Origin: Sphingopyxis italica
Lineage (GTDB): Bacteria; Pseudomonadota; Alphaproteobacteria; Sphingomonadales; Sphingomonadaceae
Assembly (NCBI RefSeq): GCF_011926545.1
Contig: NZ_JAATIT010000002.1
Coordinates: forward strand, 186,001-250,000
Reading direction: 5' to 3'
Length of the DNA: 64,000 nt
Below, one piece after another: positions 8,497-16,588 of the stretch. Each line of letters opens with the position of its first letter. The stretch's first letter is position 1. The position numbers and the translations under genes were made by a program. Below the pieces are notes generated by a model. That model was not told the DNA's origin, did not search any database, and was given only the letters and a program-made list of their open reading frames with translations.

Positions 8497-8939
8497 GGGA
8501 GTTGCTCGACTTTTGCTGCGAGGATTTCGATGCGGTCGGCGATCTGCAACAGCGCGCGATCGTTCGGCGAGCCGGGCGAAGGAGCCGCGGGTGCCGTATT
8601 TTGCCGCGCCGCTTCCAGTGCCTTGATCGCTTCCTGCTCGCGCGCGATGGCTGCCTTCAATTCGTCGCGCGCCTGCGCCTCGCGGCTCTCGGCGAGCGCA
8701 ATCGCCGCGCGCAGCGAGTCGGACTGCGGTTCGGTCTTTTCGACCTTGCCGCGTGCTTCCTGCATCTCGTCGGCGAGCATGAGCGCCGCGAACAGCAATT
8801 GGCGAGTCTCGGTCCCGCCCGGCATCGTGCGGACCTTTTCGTCGACGACCGATGCCAGCTGGGCCAGCTGCGCTTCCTGCCCGTCGGCGCAGTGGACGTC
8901 ATAAGGACGGCCCGCGATGGTCAGTTTGACGTCAGCCAC
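8493..8939 (-). CDS. zapA: Cell division protein ZapA
   Basis: The protein has 148 residues. The N-terminal ZapA fold (about 1-75) starts MADVKLTIAGRPYDVHCADGQ and contains the typical LLFAALMLADEMQEA helix; it is followed by a long Ala/Glu/Arg coiled coil (about 75-115) and an alphaproteobacterial extension. ZapA bundles FtsZ filaments at the division ring. The start overlaps the end of a small coiled-coil gene, and the 6S RNA promoter begins inside its stop codon. Family identity is clear; the longer C-terminus is normal for this class. Confidence 0.92.
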   Translation of the reverse strand: MADVKLTIAGRPYDVHCADGQEAQLAQLASVVDEKVRTMPGGTETRQLLFAALMLADEMQEARGKVEKTEPQSDSLRAAIALAESREAQARDELKAAIAREQEAIKALEAARQNTAPAAPSPGSPNDRALLQIADRIEILAAKVEQLP

Positions 8940-9150
8940 GGTCGGCCTCCGCGATCAGCCGGTCGAGCTCGCCGATAACGGCTGCAACCTCCGCCTTCAG
9001 CGCCGATTGGTCGGCGGGGGGGGCGGCGGCGGTGAGTGTGGGGGCGGGTGCGGGACGGTTCGCCCGGTCGGCCAAGGCCTTTTCGATGCGGCTCAGTGCG
9101 CGTTCGATGCGGCCGATGGCCAGGCTGGATTCGTCGAGATCGAGTTCCAT
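8932..9150 (-). CDS. Small coiled-coil protein upstream of zapA (DUF4164-like)
   Basis: A 72-residue acidic protein with two predicted helices (SSLAIGRIERALSRIEKAL and ALKAEVAAVIGELDRLIAEAD) separated by a Pro/Ala linker. It has no signal peptide or membrane segment. It overlaps the zapA start by eight bases. Short coiled-coil genes of the DUF4164 type often precede zapA in Alphaproteobacteria, so a role linked to division is possible but unproven. I chose the ATG of MELDLDESS over a TTG two codons upstream. Confidence 0.7.
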   Translation of the reverse strand: MELDLDESSLAIGRIERALSRIEKALADRANRPAPAPTLTAAAPPADQSALKAEVAAVIGELDRLIAEADRG

Positions 9151-9307
9151 GACCAAGGGTTAGCAGCGCGGGCGGAGGCGCGCAATCGCCTCTCCTCACC
9201 GAAATGCGCGTGAATTTGTGCCGCAAGCGGTTGACTCCTGACCCTGCCCCCGCAAAGGGCTGTCCCCACCGAATCCGGTCATCTTCACATCCTTTCCCGG
9301 GGGACAT

Positions 9308-11275
9308 ATGACACTGCCCGAACGTCAGCTCGCCAACGCGATCCGCGCGCTTGCGATGGACGCCGTACAGGCCGCAAACAGCGGCCATCCCGGGATGCCG
9401 ATGGGCATGGCCGACGTCGCCACCGTGCTTTATTCGGACTATCTGAAGTTCGATCCGAGCGATCCGAAATGGCCCGATCGCGACCGATTCGTCCTTTCGG
9501 CGGGGCATGGTTCGATGCTCGCCTATGCGACGCTGCATCTGGCAGGCTATGCGCGGCCGACGCTGGGGGACATCCGCAATTTTCGTCAGCTGAACAGCCC
9601 GTGCGCGGGGCATCCCGAGAATTTCGAGCTCGACGGTGTCGAGACGACGACGGGGCCGCTGGGGCAGGGGCTCGCGACCGCGGTCGGGATGGCGATTGCC
9701 GAGCGGCATCTGAATGCGGTCTATGGCGACGATCTTGTCGATCATCGCACATATGTCGTTGCGGGCGATGGGTGCCTGATGGAGGGCATCAACCACGAAG
9801 CCATTGGTTTAGCTGGACATTTGCAGCTCGGCCGGCTGACATTGCTGTGGGACGACAACAAGATCACGATCGACGGGTCGACCGACCTGTCGACGAGCGA
9901 GGATATCGCGGCGCGTTATGCCGCGACGGGCTGGCATGTCGAAAGCTGCGACGGCCACGATCCCGCCGACATTCGCCGCGCGCTCGATGCCGCGCTCGCC
10001 GATCCGCGCCCGTCGCTGATCGCGTGCCGCACGATCATCGGGTTCGGTGCGCCGAACAAGCAGGGCACGTCGGCGACGCACGGCGCCCCGCTCGGCGCCG
10101 ACGAGATCGCCGCAGCGCGGATCGAGCTGGGCTGGACCGCCGAGCCGTTCGTCATTCCCGCCGATATCGCATCGGCTTGGGCGGCCTTTGGCGAGAAGGG
10201 CAAAGCACTTCATGCCGAATGGAATGATCGCCTCGCAAATAGCGAAAAGAAAAGCGATTTCGAAGCTCGCCTGAGCGGCAAGATCGTTCCGGGCGATGCG
10301 TTCAAGGCCTATCTCGACGGGCTCGTCGCCGAACCGCCGAAGGTCGCGACGCGCAAGGCTTCGGAAAACACGCTCGGCGCCTTGACCGCCGATATTGCGG
10401 CGCTTGTCGGCGGCAGCGCCGACCTGACGGGTTCGAACAATACTAAAACCTCGTCGACCAAGCCGCTGACGAAAGACGATTATTCGGGCCGCTACATCTA
10501 TTATGGCATCCGCGAATTCGGCATGGCGGCGGCGATGAACGGCATGGCGCTGCACGGCGGCATCGTGCCCTATGGCGGCACCTTCCTGGTGTTCGCCGAC
10601 TATTGCCGCGCCGCGATCCGCCTGTCGGCGCTCCAGCAGCAGCGCGTCGTCTATGTGATGACGCACGACAGCATCGGGCTGGGCGAGGACGGCCCGACGC
10701 ATCAGCCGATCGAGCATCTCCAGTCGCTGCGCGCGATGCCGAACCTACTCGTCATGCGCCCCGCCGACGCGGTCGAAACCGCCGAATGCTGGGCGCTCGC
10801 TTTGGCGCAGGAAAGCCGGCCGTCGCTGCTCGCGCTGACCCGCCAGAACCTCCCGCCGCTACGCCATGACGTCACCGAAAATCTTTGCGCCAAAGGCGGT
10901 TACCGCCTGCGCGATGCCGCGGCGGCGCGCAAGGTCGTGCTCGTCGCAACGGGCTCCGAAGTGTCGCTCGCGATGGACGTCGCCGACAAGCTCGAGGATG
11001 CCGGCCACGGCGCCGACGTCGTCTCGATGGTCTCGACCGAACTCTTTGACGAACAGGACGCCGCCTATCAGGCCGATATCCTGCCCGACGATGCGCTGAT
11101 CGTGTCGATCGAGGCAGGCACGACCTTTGGCTGGGAACGCTATACCGGCCGCCACGGCCTGCGCTTCGGCATCGACAGCTTCGGCGCTTCGGCGCCGATT
11201 GAAGACCTATTCAAGCATTTCGGCCTTACCGCCGATGCTATCGCACCCCAGATATTGTCAAAGCTCGGCAACTAA
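9308..11275 (+). CDS. tkt: Transketolase
   Basis: The 655-residue thiamine-diphosphate enzyme moves two-carbon units between sugar phosphates in the pentose phosphate pathway. The N-terminal half carries SGHPGMPMGMADV, the TPP motif beginning GDGCLMEGINHEA with DDNKITIDG, and the C-terminal half carries the conserved GLGEDGPTHQPIEHLQSLR. Full length, good start at the first ATG. It begins a plus-strand set with gap, pgk and aldolase, a common alphaproteobacterial arrangement joining the pentose phosphate pathway with lower glycolysis and gluconeogenesis, and is divergent from the zapA block. Confidence 0.97.
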   Translation: MTLPERQLANAIRALAMDAVQAANSGHPGMPMGMADVATVLYSDYLKFDPSDPKWPDRDRFVLSAGHGSMLAYATLHLAGYARPTLGDIRNFRQLNSPCAGHPENFELDGVETTTGPLGQGLATAVGMAIAERHLNAVYGDDLVDHRTYVVAGDGCLMEGINHEAIGLAGHLQLGRLTLLWDDNKITIDGSTDLSTSEDIAARYAATGWHVESCDGHDPADIRRALDAALADPRPSLIACRTIIGFGAPNKQGTSATHGAPLGADEIAAARIELGWTAEPFVIPADIASAWAAFGEKGKALHAEWNDRLANSEKKSDFEARLSGKIVPGDAFKAYLDGLVAEPPKVATRKASENTLGALTADIAALVGGSADLTGSNNTKTSSTKPLTKDDYSGRYIYYGIREFGMAAAMNGMALHGGIVPYGGTFLVFADYCRAAIRLSALQQQRVVYVMTHDSIGLGEDGPTHQPIEHLQSLRAMPNLLVMRPADAVETAECWALALAQESRPSLLALTRQNLPPLRHDVTENLCAKGGYRLRDAAAARKVVLVATGSEVSLAMDVADKLEDAGHGADVVSMVSTELFDEQDAAYQADILPDDALIVSIEAGTTFGWERYTGRHGLRFGIDSFGASAPIEDLFKHFGLTADAIAPQILSKLGN

Positions 11276-11311
11276 GGACCAGCTTCTCCCACGCAGAAAG
11301 GATTTTTCGAC

Positions 11312-12319
11312 ATGGCAGTGAAGGTTGCAATCAACGGTTTCGGACGCATCGGCCGCAATGTGGCGCGCGCGATTCTGGAGCGTAGCGATCACGATCTCGA
11401 ACTGGTGTCGATCAACGACCTCGGCGATGCCAAGGCCAATGCCCGCCTGCTTCGCCATGACTCGGTGCATGGCGCGTTCAACGGTAGCGTCGAAGTCGAC
11501 GGCAACGACCTGATCATCAACGGCAAGCGCATCCAGGTCACCGCCGAGCGCGACCCCGCCGCTCTGCCGCACGCCGCGAACGGCATCGATATCGTGATGG
11601 AATGCACCGGCTTCTTCACCAACAAGGCCGGCGGCCAGAAGCATCTCGACGCGGGCGCCAAGCGCGTGCTGATCTCGGCCCCCGCTAAGGAAGTCGACCT
11701 GACCGTCGTCTATGGCGTCAACGACGACAAGATCACTGCCGATCACCTCATCATCTCGAATGCGTCGTGCACCACCAACTGCCTCGCTCCCTTCGCCAAG
11801 GTGCTGCACGAGGCGATCGGCATCGAACGCGGCCTGATGACCACGATCCACGCCTATACCAACGACCAGAAAATCCTCGACCAGATCCACGACGATCCGC
11901 GCCGCGCCCGCGCCGCCGCGATGTCGATGATCCCGACCTCCACCGGTGCGGCGGTTGCCGTCGGCCTGGTGCTGCCCGAGCTGAAGGGCAAGCTCGACGG
12001 TTCGTCGATCCGCGTTCCGACGCCGAATGTGTCGGTCGTCGACCTCACCTTCACGCCGCTGCGCGACACCACCAAGGAAGAAGTCAACGCGGTGCTCAAG
12101 GCTGCGGCCGAAGGCCCGCTGAAGGGCGTACTCGGCTATACCGAAGAGCCGCTGGTTTCGATCGACTTCAACCATGAGCCGGCGAGCTCGACGATCGACA
12201 GCCTCGAAACTTCGGTGATCGACGGCAAACTGGTGCGCGTGCTCAGCTGGTACGACAATGAGTGGGGTTTCTCGAACCGCATGATCGACACGGCGGGTGT
12301 GGTCGCCAAGTTTCTGTAA
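11312..12319 (+). CDS. gap: Glyceraldehyde-3-phosphate dehydrogenase, type I
   Basis: The 335-residue enzyme oxidises glyceraldehyde-3-phosphate to 1,3-bisphosphoglycerate. The N-terminal Rossmann motif is [13 protein letters not shown], the active site is SNASCTTNC with catalytic Cys at residue 153, and the C-terminus has [13 protein letters not shown]. An AAAGGA ribosome site lies nine bases before the ATG. It is 36 bases after tkt, so co-transcription is likely. A palindromic repeat separates it from pgk. Confidence 0.98.
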   Translation: MAVKVAINGFGRIGRNVARAILERSDHDLELVSINDLGDAKANARLLRHDSVHGAFNGSVEVDGNDLIINGKRIQVTAERDPAALPHAANGIDIVMECTGFFTNKAGGQKHLDAGAKRVLISAPAKEVDLTVVYGVNDDKITADHLIISNASCTTNCLAPFAKVLHEAIGIERGLMTTIHAYTNDQKILDQIHDDPRRARAAAMSMIPTSTGAAVAVGLVLPELKGKLDGSSIRVPTPNVSVVDLTFTPLRDTTKEEVNAVLKAAAEGPLKGVLGYTEEPLVSIDFNHEPASSTIDSLETSVIDGKLVRVLSWYDNEWGFSNRMIDTAGVVAKFL

Positions 12320-12335
12320 TCTAAACCCGTTCGGA

Positions 12336-12394
12336 CTGAGCTTGTCGAAGTCCTGTCCTTCTTGAAGGAAAGAGCGGCCCTTCGACAGGCTCAG
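12336..12394 (+). repeat. Intergenic palindromic repeat between gap and pgk
   Basis: Inverted arms CTGAGCTTGTCGAAG and CTTCGACAGGCTCAG flank a short spacer. The same family recurs at 60869-60955. The pgk ribosome-binding site begins just after the distal arm. Confidence 0.85.
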
Positions 12395-12411
12395 GGCGAG
12401 CGGAGATATTT

Positions 12412-13608
12412 ATGACTGGCTTTCGAACCCTCGACGATATCGGTGACGTCACTGGCAAGCGCGTGCTCGTGCGCGTCGACCTCAACGTCCCGATGTTCGA
12501 AGGCGCGGTCAGCGACGCGACGCGGATCCAGGCGGCGATGCCGACGATCCGCGAACTGTCGGACAAGGGCGCGATCGTCCTGCTGCTCGCGCATTTCGGG
12601 CGGCCGAAGGGCGCGAAGAACCCGACGCAGTCGCTCAGCCTGGTCATGGGCGGCGTCGAGGACGTCCTCGGCCATTCGGTGATGTTCATCCCCGAAGCGG
12701 TGGGTGAGGGCGCCAAGGCGGGTGTCGCGGTGCTTGCCGCGGGCGACGTCGCGGTGCTCGAAAATACGCGCTTCTATCCCGGCGAGGAAAAGAACGACCC
12801 CGCTTTTGCCGACGCGCTCGCCGAAATCGGCGACCTGTACGTCAACGATGCCTTTTCAGCGGCGCACCGCGCGCATGGCTCGACCGAGGGCGTCGCGCGC
12901 CGTTTGCCGGCCTATGCGGGCCGCGCCATGGAGGCCGAACTGAAGGCGCTCGACGCCGCGCTCGGCAATCCCGCGCATCCGGTGGCGGCGGTCGTCGGCG
13001 GCGCGAAAGTGTCGAGCAAGATCGACGTGCTGCGTCATCTGGTGAGCAAGGTCGATCATCTGATCATCGGCGGCGGCATGGCGAACACCTTCCTCGCCGC
13101 GCGCGGGGTCGATGTCGGCAAGTCGCTCTGCGAACATGATCTGGTCGACACCGCCAACGCGATCTTCGACGCGGCGGATGCGGCGGGCTGCACGATCCAT
13201 CTTCCCTATGACGTCGTGGTGTCGAAACAGTTCGCGCCCAACCCCCCGACGCGAACGGTCAATGTGCATGAGGTCGCGGCGGACGAGATGATCCTCGACG
13301 TCGGTCCCGCAGCGGTCGAGGCGCTCGCCGACGTGCTCAAAAATTGCCGAACTTTGGTGTGGAACGGCCCGCTCGGCGCGTTCGAGACGCCGCCTTTCGA
13401 CACCGCGACCGTCGCGCTCGCCAAGACCGCCGCGGCGCTGACGCGCGAGGGCTCGCTGATCTCGGTCGCTGGCGGCGGCGATACCGTGGCGGCGCTCAAC
13501 CATGCCGGGGTTGCCGGCGACTTCACTTTCGTTTCGACCGCCGGCGGCGCCTTCCTCGAATGGATGGAAGGCAAAGCGTTGCCGGGCGTCGACGCGCTGA
13601 AGGCGTAG
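12412..13608 (+). CDS. pgk: Phosphoglycerate kinase
   Basis: The 398-residue enzyme transfers phosphate from 1,3-bisphosphoglycerate to ADP. Signatures are [13 protein letters not shown] near the N-terminus, [22 protein letters not shown] at mid-protein, and the nucleotide-binding [11 protein letters not shown] near residue 350. Length is normal. The ribosome site GCGGAG sits immediately beyond the distal arm of an intergenic palindrome, so that hairpin could influence its translation. It belongs to the tkt-gap-pgk-fba run. Confidence 0.98.
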   Translation: MTGFRTLDDIGDVTGKRVLVRVDLNVPMFEGAVSDATRIQAAMPTIRELSDKGAIVLLLAHFGRPKGAKNPTQSLSLVMGGVEDVLGHSVMFIPEAVGEGAKAGVAVLAAGDVAVLENTRFYPGEEKNDPAFADALAEIGDLYVNDAFSAAHRAHGSTEGVARRLPAYAGRAMEAELKALDAALGNPAHPVAAVVGGAKVSSKIDVLRHLVSKVDHLIIGGGMANTFLAARGVDVGKSLCEHDLVDTANAIFDAADAAGCTIHLPYDVVVSKQFAPNPPTRTVNVHEVAADEMILDVGPAAVEALADVLKNCRTLVWNGPLGAFETPPFDTATVALAKTAAALTREGSLISVAGGGDTVAALNHAGVAGDFTFVSTAGGAFLEWMEGKALPGVDALKA

Positions 13609-13687
13609 AACTTCCGCCCGCGTTGCATCCGGCCCAAGGGGTCGCTATGGGCACCGCCACATACGTATGCAAACCACCGGAGATCCT

Positions 13688-14578
13688 ATGACCACCGTCC
13701 ATGCCGCCATGCTCGACCAGATCAAATCGGGACAGGGTTTTATCGCCGCGCTCGACCAGAGCGGCGGTTCGACGCCCAAGGCATTGAAGGGTTACGGGAT
13801 CGAAGCCGACGCTTTCGCGAACGACGAGGAAATGTTCGGCCTGATCCACGACATGCGCAGCCGCATCGTCACCGCGCCCTGCTTCAATGGCGAGAAGGTG
13901 ATCGGCGCGATCCTGTTCGAGCGCACGATGGACGGCGAGGCGGGCGGCAAGCCCGTTCCCGCGCTTTTGTGGGAACGCGGTGTGGTGCCGTTCCTTAAAG
14001 TGGACAAGGGTCTCGAGGATGAAGCCGATGGCGTCCAGTTGATGAAGGCCAATCCCGGCCTCGACGATCTGTGCGTCCGCGCGGTCGCCAAGGGCGTGTT
14101 CGGCACCAAGATGCGCAGCGTCGTCAACCTCGCGAATCCTGCAGGCATCAAGGCGATCGTCAAACAGCAGTTCGCCGAAGCCGCGCGCATCGCGGCGCAC
14201 GGGCTGGTGCCGATCATCGAACCCGAAGTGAATATCAAGAGCGCCGAGCGCGACGCCGCGGATCGGCTGCTGCTGAAAGAAACGCTGGCGGCGCTCGACG
14301 CCTGGACCGGTGCGCCGGTGATGCTGAAATTGTCGCTGCCGACCGAAGCCGGCCTGTTCCAGCCGCTCGTCGATCATCCGAAAGTGCTGCGCGTCGTCGC
14401 GCTGTCGGGGGGCTTTGCGCGGCCCGAGGCGTGCGTCGAACTGGCCAAGAATCCGGGCATCATCGCGAGCTTCAGCCGCGCTTTGCTCGAGGATTTGCGC
14501 CATAAGATGAGCGATGACGAGTTCAACGCGTCACTCGGCGGCGCGATCAGCGAAATTCACGCGGCCTCTGTGGCCTGA
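13688..14578 (+). CDS. Fructose-bisphosphate aldolase, class I
   Basis: A 296-residue Schiff-base aldolase of the short bacterial class I type. It has FIAALDQSGGSTPKAL near the N-terminus, HGLVPIIEPEVNI around 170-183, and MLKLSLP with Lys214 as the likely Schiff-base lysine (matched to the eukaryotic LLKPNM site). It cleaves fructose 1,6-bisphosphate. I chose the ATG preceded by CCGGAG rather than an in-frame ATG seven codons upstream. It closes the glycolytic cluster and is followed four bases later by an O-methyltransferase. Confidence 0.93.
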   Translation: MTTVHAAMLDQIKSGQGFIAALDQSGGSTPKALKGYGIEADAFANDEEMFGLIHDMRSRIVTAPCFNGEKVIGAILFERTMDGEAGGKPVPALLWERGVVPFLKVDKGLEDEADGVQLMKANPGLDDLCVRAVAKGVFGTKMRSVVNLANPAGIKAIVKQQFAEAARIAAHGLVPIIEPEVNIKSAERDAADRLLLKETLAALDAWTGAPVMLKLSLPTEAGLFQPLVDHPKVLRVVALSGGFARPEACVELAKNPGIIASFSRALLEDLRHKMSDDEFNASLGGAISEIHAASVA

Positions 14579-14582
14579 AGTG

Positions 14583-15239
14583 ATGGGAGAGAGGTGGCAA
14601 GCCGTCGACGATTATATCGCCGGCAAATTGCTGGACGCGGATGACGCGCTTGCCACCACCCTCGCGAACAACGCCGCGCAAGGCCTGCCGCCGATCGACG
14701 TGTCGGCGGCGCAGGGCAAGATGCTGTTCCTGCTCGCGCAGATGGCGGGAGCGAGGCGTATCCTCGAAATCGGGACGCTCGGCGGCTATTCTACGATCTG
14801 GCTGGCGCGCGCGCTGCCCGAAGGCGGATCACTGGTAACGCTCGAACTCGAAGCGCATCACGCCGCGGTCGCGCGCAAAAATCTGGAAAATGCGGGGCTT
14901 TCGGAGCAAGTCGATATCCGCGTGGGTCCCGCGGCCGACAGCCTCGCCGCGATGACCGGCGAGGCGCCCTTCGATTTCGTCTTCGTCGACGCCGACAAGC
15001 AGAGTAACGCCCATTATGTCGAGGAAGCGATCCGGCTCGGGCGTTCCGGCACGACGATCATCGTCGACAATGTCGTGCGCGAGGGCGGGGTGCTGGAAAC
15101 GGACAGCGAGGACGAACGCATCATCGGCACGCGCGCGCTGTTCGACATGCTGAGCGGCGACCCGCGGCTCGACGCGACCGCGGTGCAGACGGTCGGCGCG
15201 AAGAAATGGGACGGGTTCGTGCTCGCGCGGGTGCTTTAG
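14583..15239 (+). CDS. SAM-dependent O-methyltransferase (class I, CCoAOMT-like)
   Basis: The 218-residue cytoplasmic enzyme has the O-methyltransferase family 3 pattern: RRILEIGTLGGYSTIWLA for SAM binding, VTLELEAHH, then DFVFVDADKQSN and TTIIVDNVVREGGV with the metal-binding acidic residues. The substrate is unknown; relatives methylate catechol-like compounds. It starts within five bases of the aldolase stop, so it is probably translated from the same message, although no metabolic link to glycolysis is evident. The frame is open upstream inside the aldolase gene, but homologous sequence begins about here. Confidence 0.87.
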   Translation: MGERWQAVDDYIAGKLLDADDALATTLANNAAQGLPPIDVSAAQGKMLFLLAQMAGARRILEIGTLGGYSTIWLARALPEGGSLVTLELEAHHAAVARKNLENAGLSEQVDIRVGPAADSLAAMTGEAPFDFVFVDADKQSNAHYVEEAIRLGRSGTTIIVDNVVREGGVLETDSEDERIIGTRALFDMLSGDPRLDATAVQTVGAKKWDGFVLARVL

Positions 15240-15631
15240 AGCCCGCCCGCGAAGCGGAACGAGAAGCGATAATCCGACGGCTTGATCGTCACATTGGTCA
15301 TCTTTTCGGGACGCACCGATTCGAGGGTGAATTTGCCATCGGCGAGCTGCGTCTCTTCGCCCAGCGTGACTTCGAACGGCTGCTTCTCGCCATTGCCGCG
15401 CAGCCACAGCATCTTCACCCGCACGCGCCCGGCCCAGACGCAGCGCGCGTTCATCGGGCAGCGGCTGTCCTCGACCACCTCGACCGGCTGGACGAGCGGG
15501 CCGTCGACATAGGCTTTCTGACCGAGCGCGACGTCGCTGCCGCCCGGAAGGGGTGCGCCGGCGGTCGTCGCGCACGCCGAAAGGGCAAATGCGGCGGATA
15601 GGGTCAGGATCGCTAGGGACTTGTTCTGCAT
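15236..15631 (-). CDS. Small putative lipoprotein
   Basis: The 131-residue protein has a lipoprotein signal peptide with lipobox LSAC at about residues 16-19. The mature part carries two cysteines in DSRCPMNARCVWAGRVRV, a motif I associate with small sphingomonad lipoproteins of unknown function, and ends with beta strands. I chose the ATG of MQNKSLAIL, which puts a normal signal peptide at the N-terminus. It converges on and slightly overlaps the O-methyltransferase gene and is divergent from thiE. I do not know its function. Confidence 0.8.
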   Translation of the reverse strand: MQNKSLAILTLSAAFALSACATTAGAPLPGGSDVALGQKAYVDGPLVQPVEVVEDSRCPMNARCVWAGRVRVKMLWLRGNGEKQPFEVTLGEETQLADGKFTLESVRPEKMTNVTIKPSDYRFSFRFAGGL

Positions 15632-15666
15632 TTGCCCGTCTGTGACCGCGCCGCTATGAACGCGCC

Positions 15667-16305
15667 ATGAAAACACCGACCTGCCAACTTTACCTGATTT
15701 CGCCGATCGACGTCGGCGGCGATTTTCCCGGCCAGCTTGCCGAAGCGCTGGGCGCCGGACCGGTCGCGGCGTTCCAGTTTCGCGTCAAGGATATCGACCA
15801 GCACGCGGCGGCGCGGCTTGCGGAGCCGCTGCAAGCCCTCTGCGCGGCGCATGACGTGGCGTTTATCGTCAACGACGATGTCGCGCTCGCGAAGCGGCTG
15901 GGCGCCGATGGCGTGCATCTGGGGCAGGGCGATGGCGATCCCAGGGAAGCGCGCCGCCTGCTGGGCCCGCAGGCGCAGATCGGCGTGACGTGTCACGCGA
16001 GCCGGCACCTTGCCATGGAAGCGGGCGAGGCGGGGGCGGACTATGTCGCTTTCGGAGCCTTTTATCCGACGACGACCAAGGTGGTCGAGCATCACGCCGA
16101 TCCCGAAATTCTCACATGGTGGCAGGGTATGTTCGAGCTGCCCTGCGTTGCGATCGGCGGGATCACCGTCGATAACGCGCGCACGTTGATCGAGGCGGGG
16201 GCGGATTTTCTTGCCGTCGCCGGCGGGGTTTGGGCGCATCCCGAAGGTCCCGCGACGGCGGTGCGGGCGTTCGGCGCTCTCTTGAACGATCAGCCCGCCG
16301 GATAA
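15667..16305 (+). CDS. thiE: Thiamine-phosphate synthase
   Basis: The 212-residue TIM-barrel enzyme joins HMP-pyrophosphate with the thiazole phosphate. Motifs in order: AFQFRVKD, VAFIVNDDVALAKRLGADGVHLGQGD (pyrophosphate and magnesium site), IGVTCHASRH, DYVAFGAFYPTTTK, and AIGGITVDN at the C-terminal phosphate site. The length is typical. No thiamine riboswitch is apparent in the 35 bases before it. No other thiamine gene lies in the window. Confidence 0.93.
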   Translation: MKTPTCQLYLISPIDVGGDFPGQLAEALGAGPVAAFQFRVKDIDQHAAARLAEPLQALCAAHDVAFIVNDDVALAKRLGADGVHLGQGDGDPREARRLLGPQAQIGVTCHASRHLAMEAGEAGADYVAFGAFYPTTTKVVEHHADPEILTWWQGMFELPCVAIGGITVDNARTLIEAGADFLAVAGGVWAHPEGPATAVRAFGALLNDQPAG

Positions 16306-16514
16306 TCGCGTCCGGGCGTCCGCGGCTCCTTTTCGGGCGCAGAAGGCGCCGCCGCATCCTTGCGCCAGCCAAAGAGGCCGGCGCAAGGCGCCCCGCGCGA
16401 CGAAGTTGCTGCGTTGCCGCGAGGGAGCGGCGGGGTAGGGCCCGAACGATCGATATTCATCATGGCCGCCGATATGGCATTGATGTCGTGCGTCCTATTG
16501 GATCGATGCGACAA
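16290..16514 (-). CDS. Possible small hypothetical protein
   Basis: A 74-codon frame fills most of the gap between thiE and the OPT transporter gene. The product is Pro/Ala-rich with one compact segment (APCAGLFGWRKDAAAPSAPEK). Third positions are GC-rich, as in real genes here, but no good ribosome site is visible and it overlaps the thiE 3' end. It could equally be non-coding. No family recognised. Confidence 0.3.
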   Translation of the reverse strand: MSHRSNRTHDINAISAAMMNIDRSGPTPPLPRGNAATSSRGAPCAGLFGWRKDAAAPSAPEKEPRTPGRDYPAG

Positions 16515-16588
16515 ATCGGTTTCGCTTCGTCGCCTTTTCGCTTGCGTGAAATGCGGCGTGCCGCAACACAGCGGGCGGGGAGAAATTT

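Noticed and set aside
15632..15666. Thiamine riboswitch before thiE
   Set aside because: The spacer is only 35 bases and shows no conserved TPP-riboswitch core.
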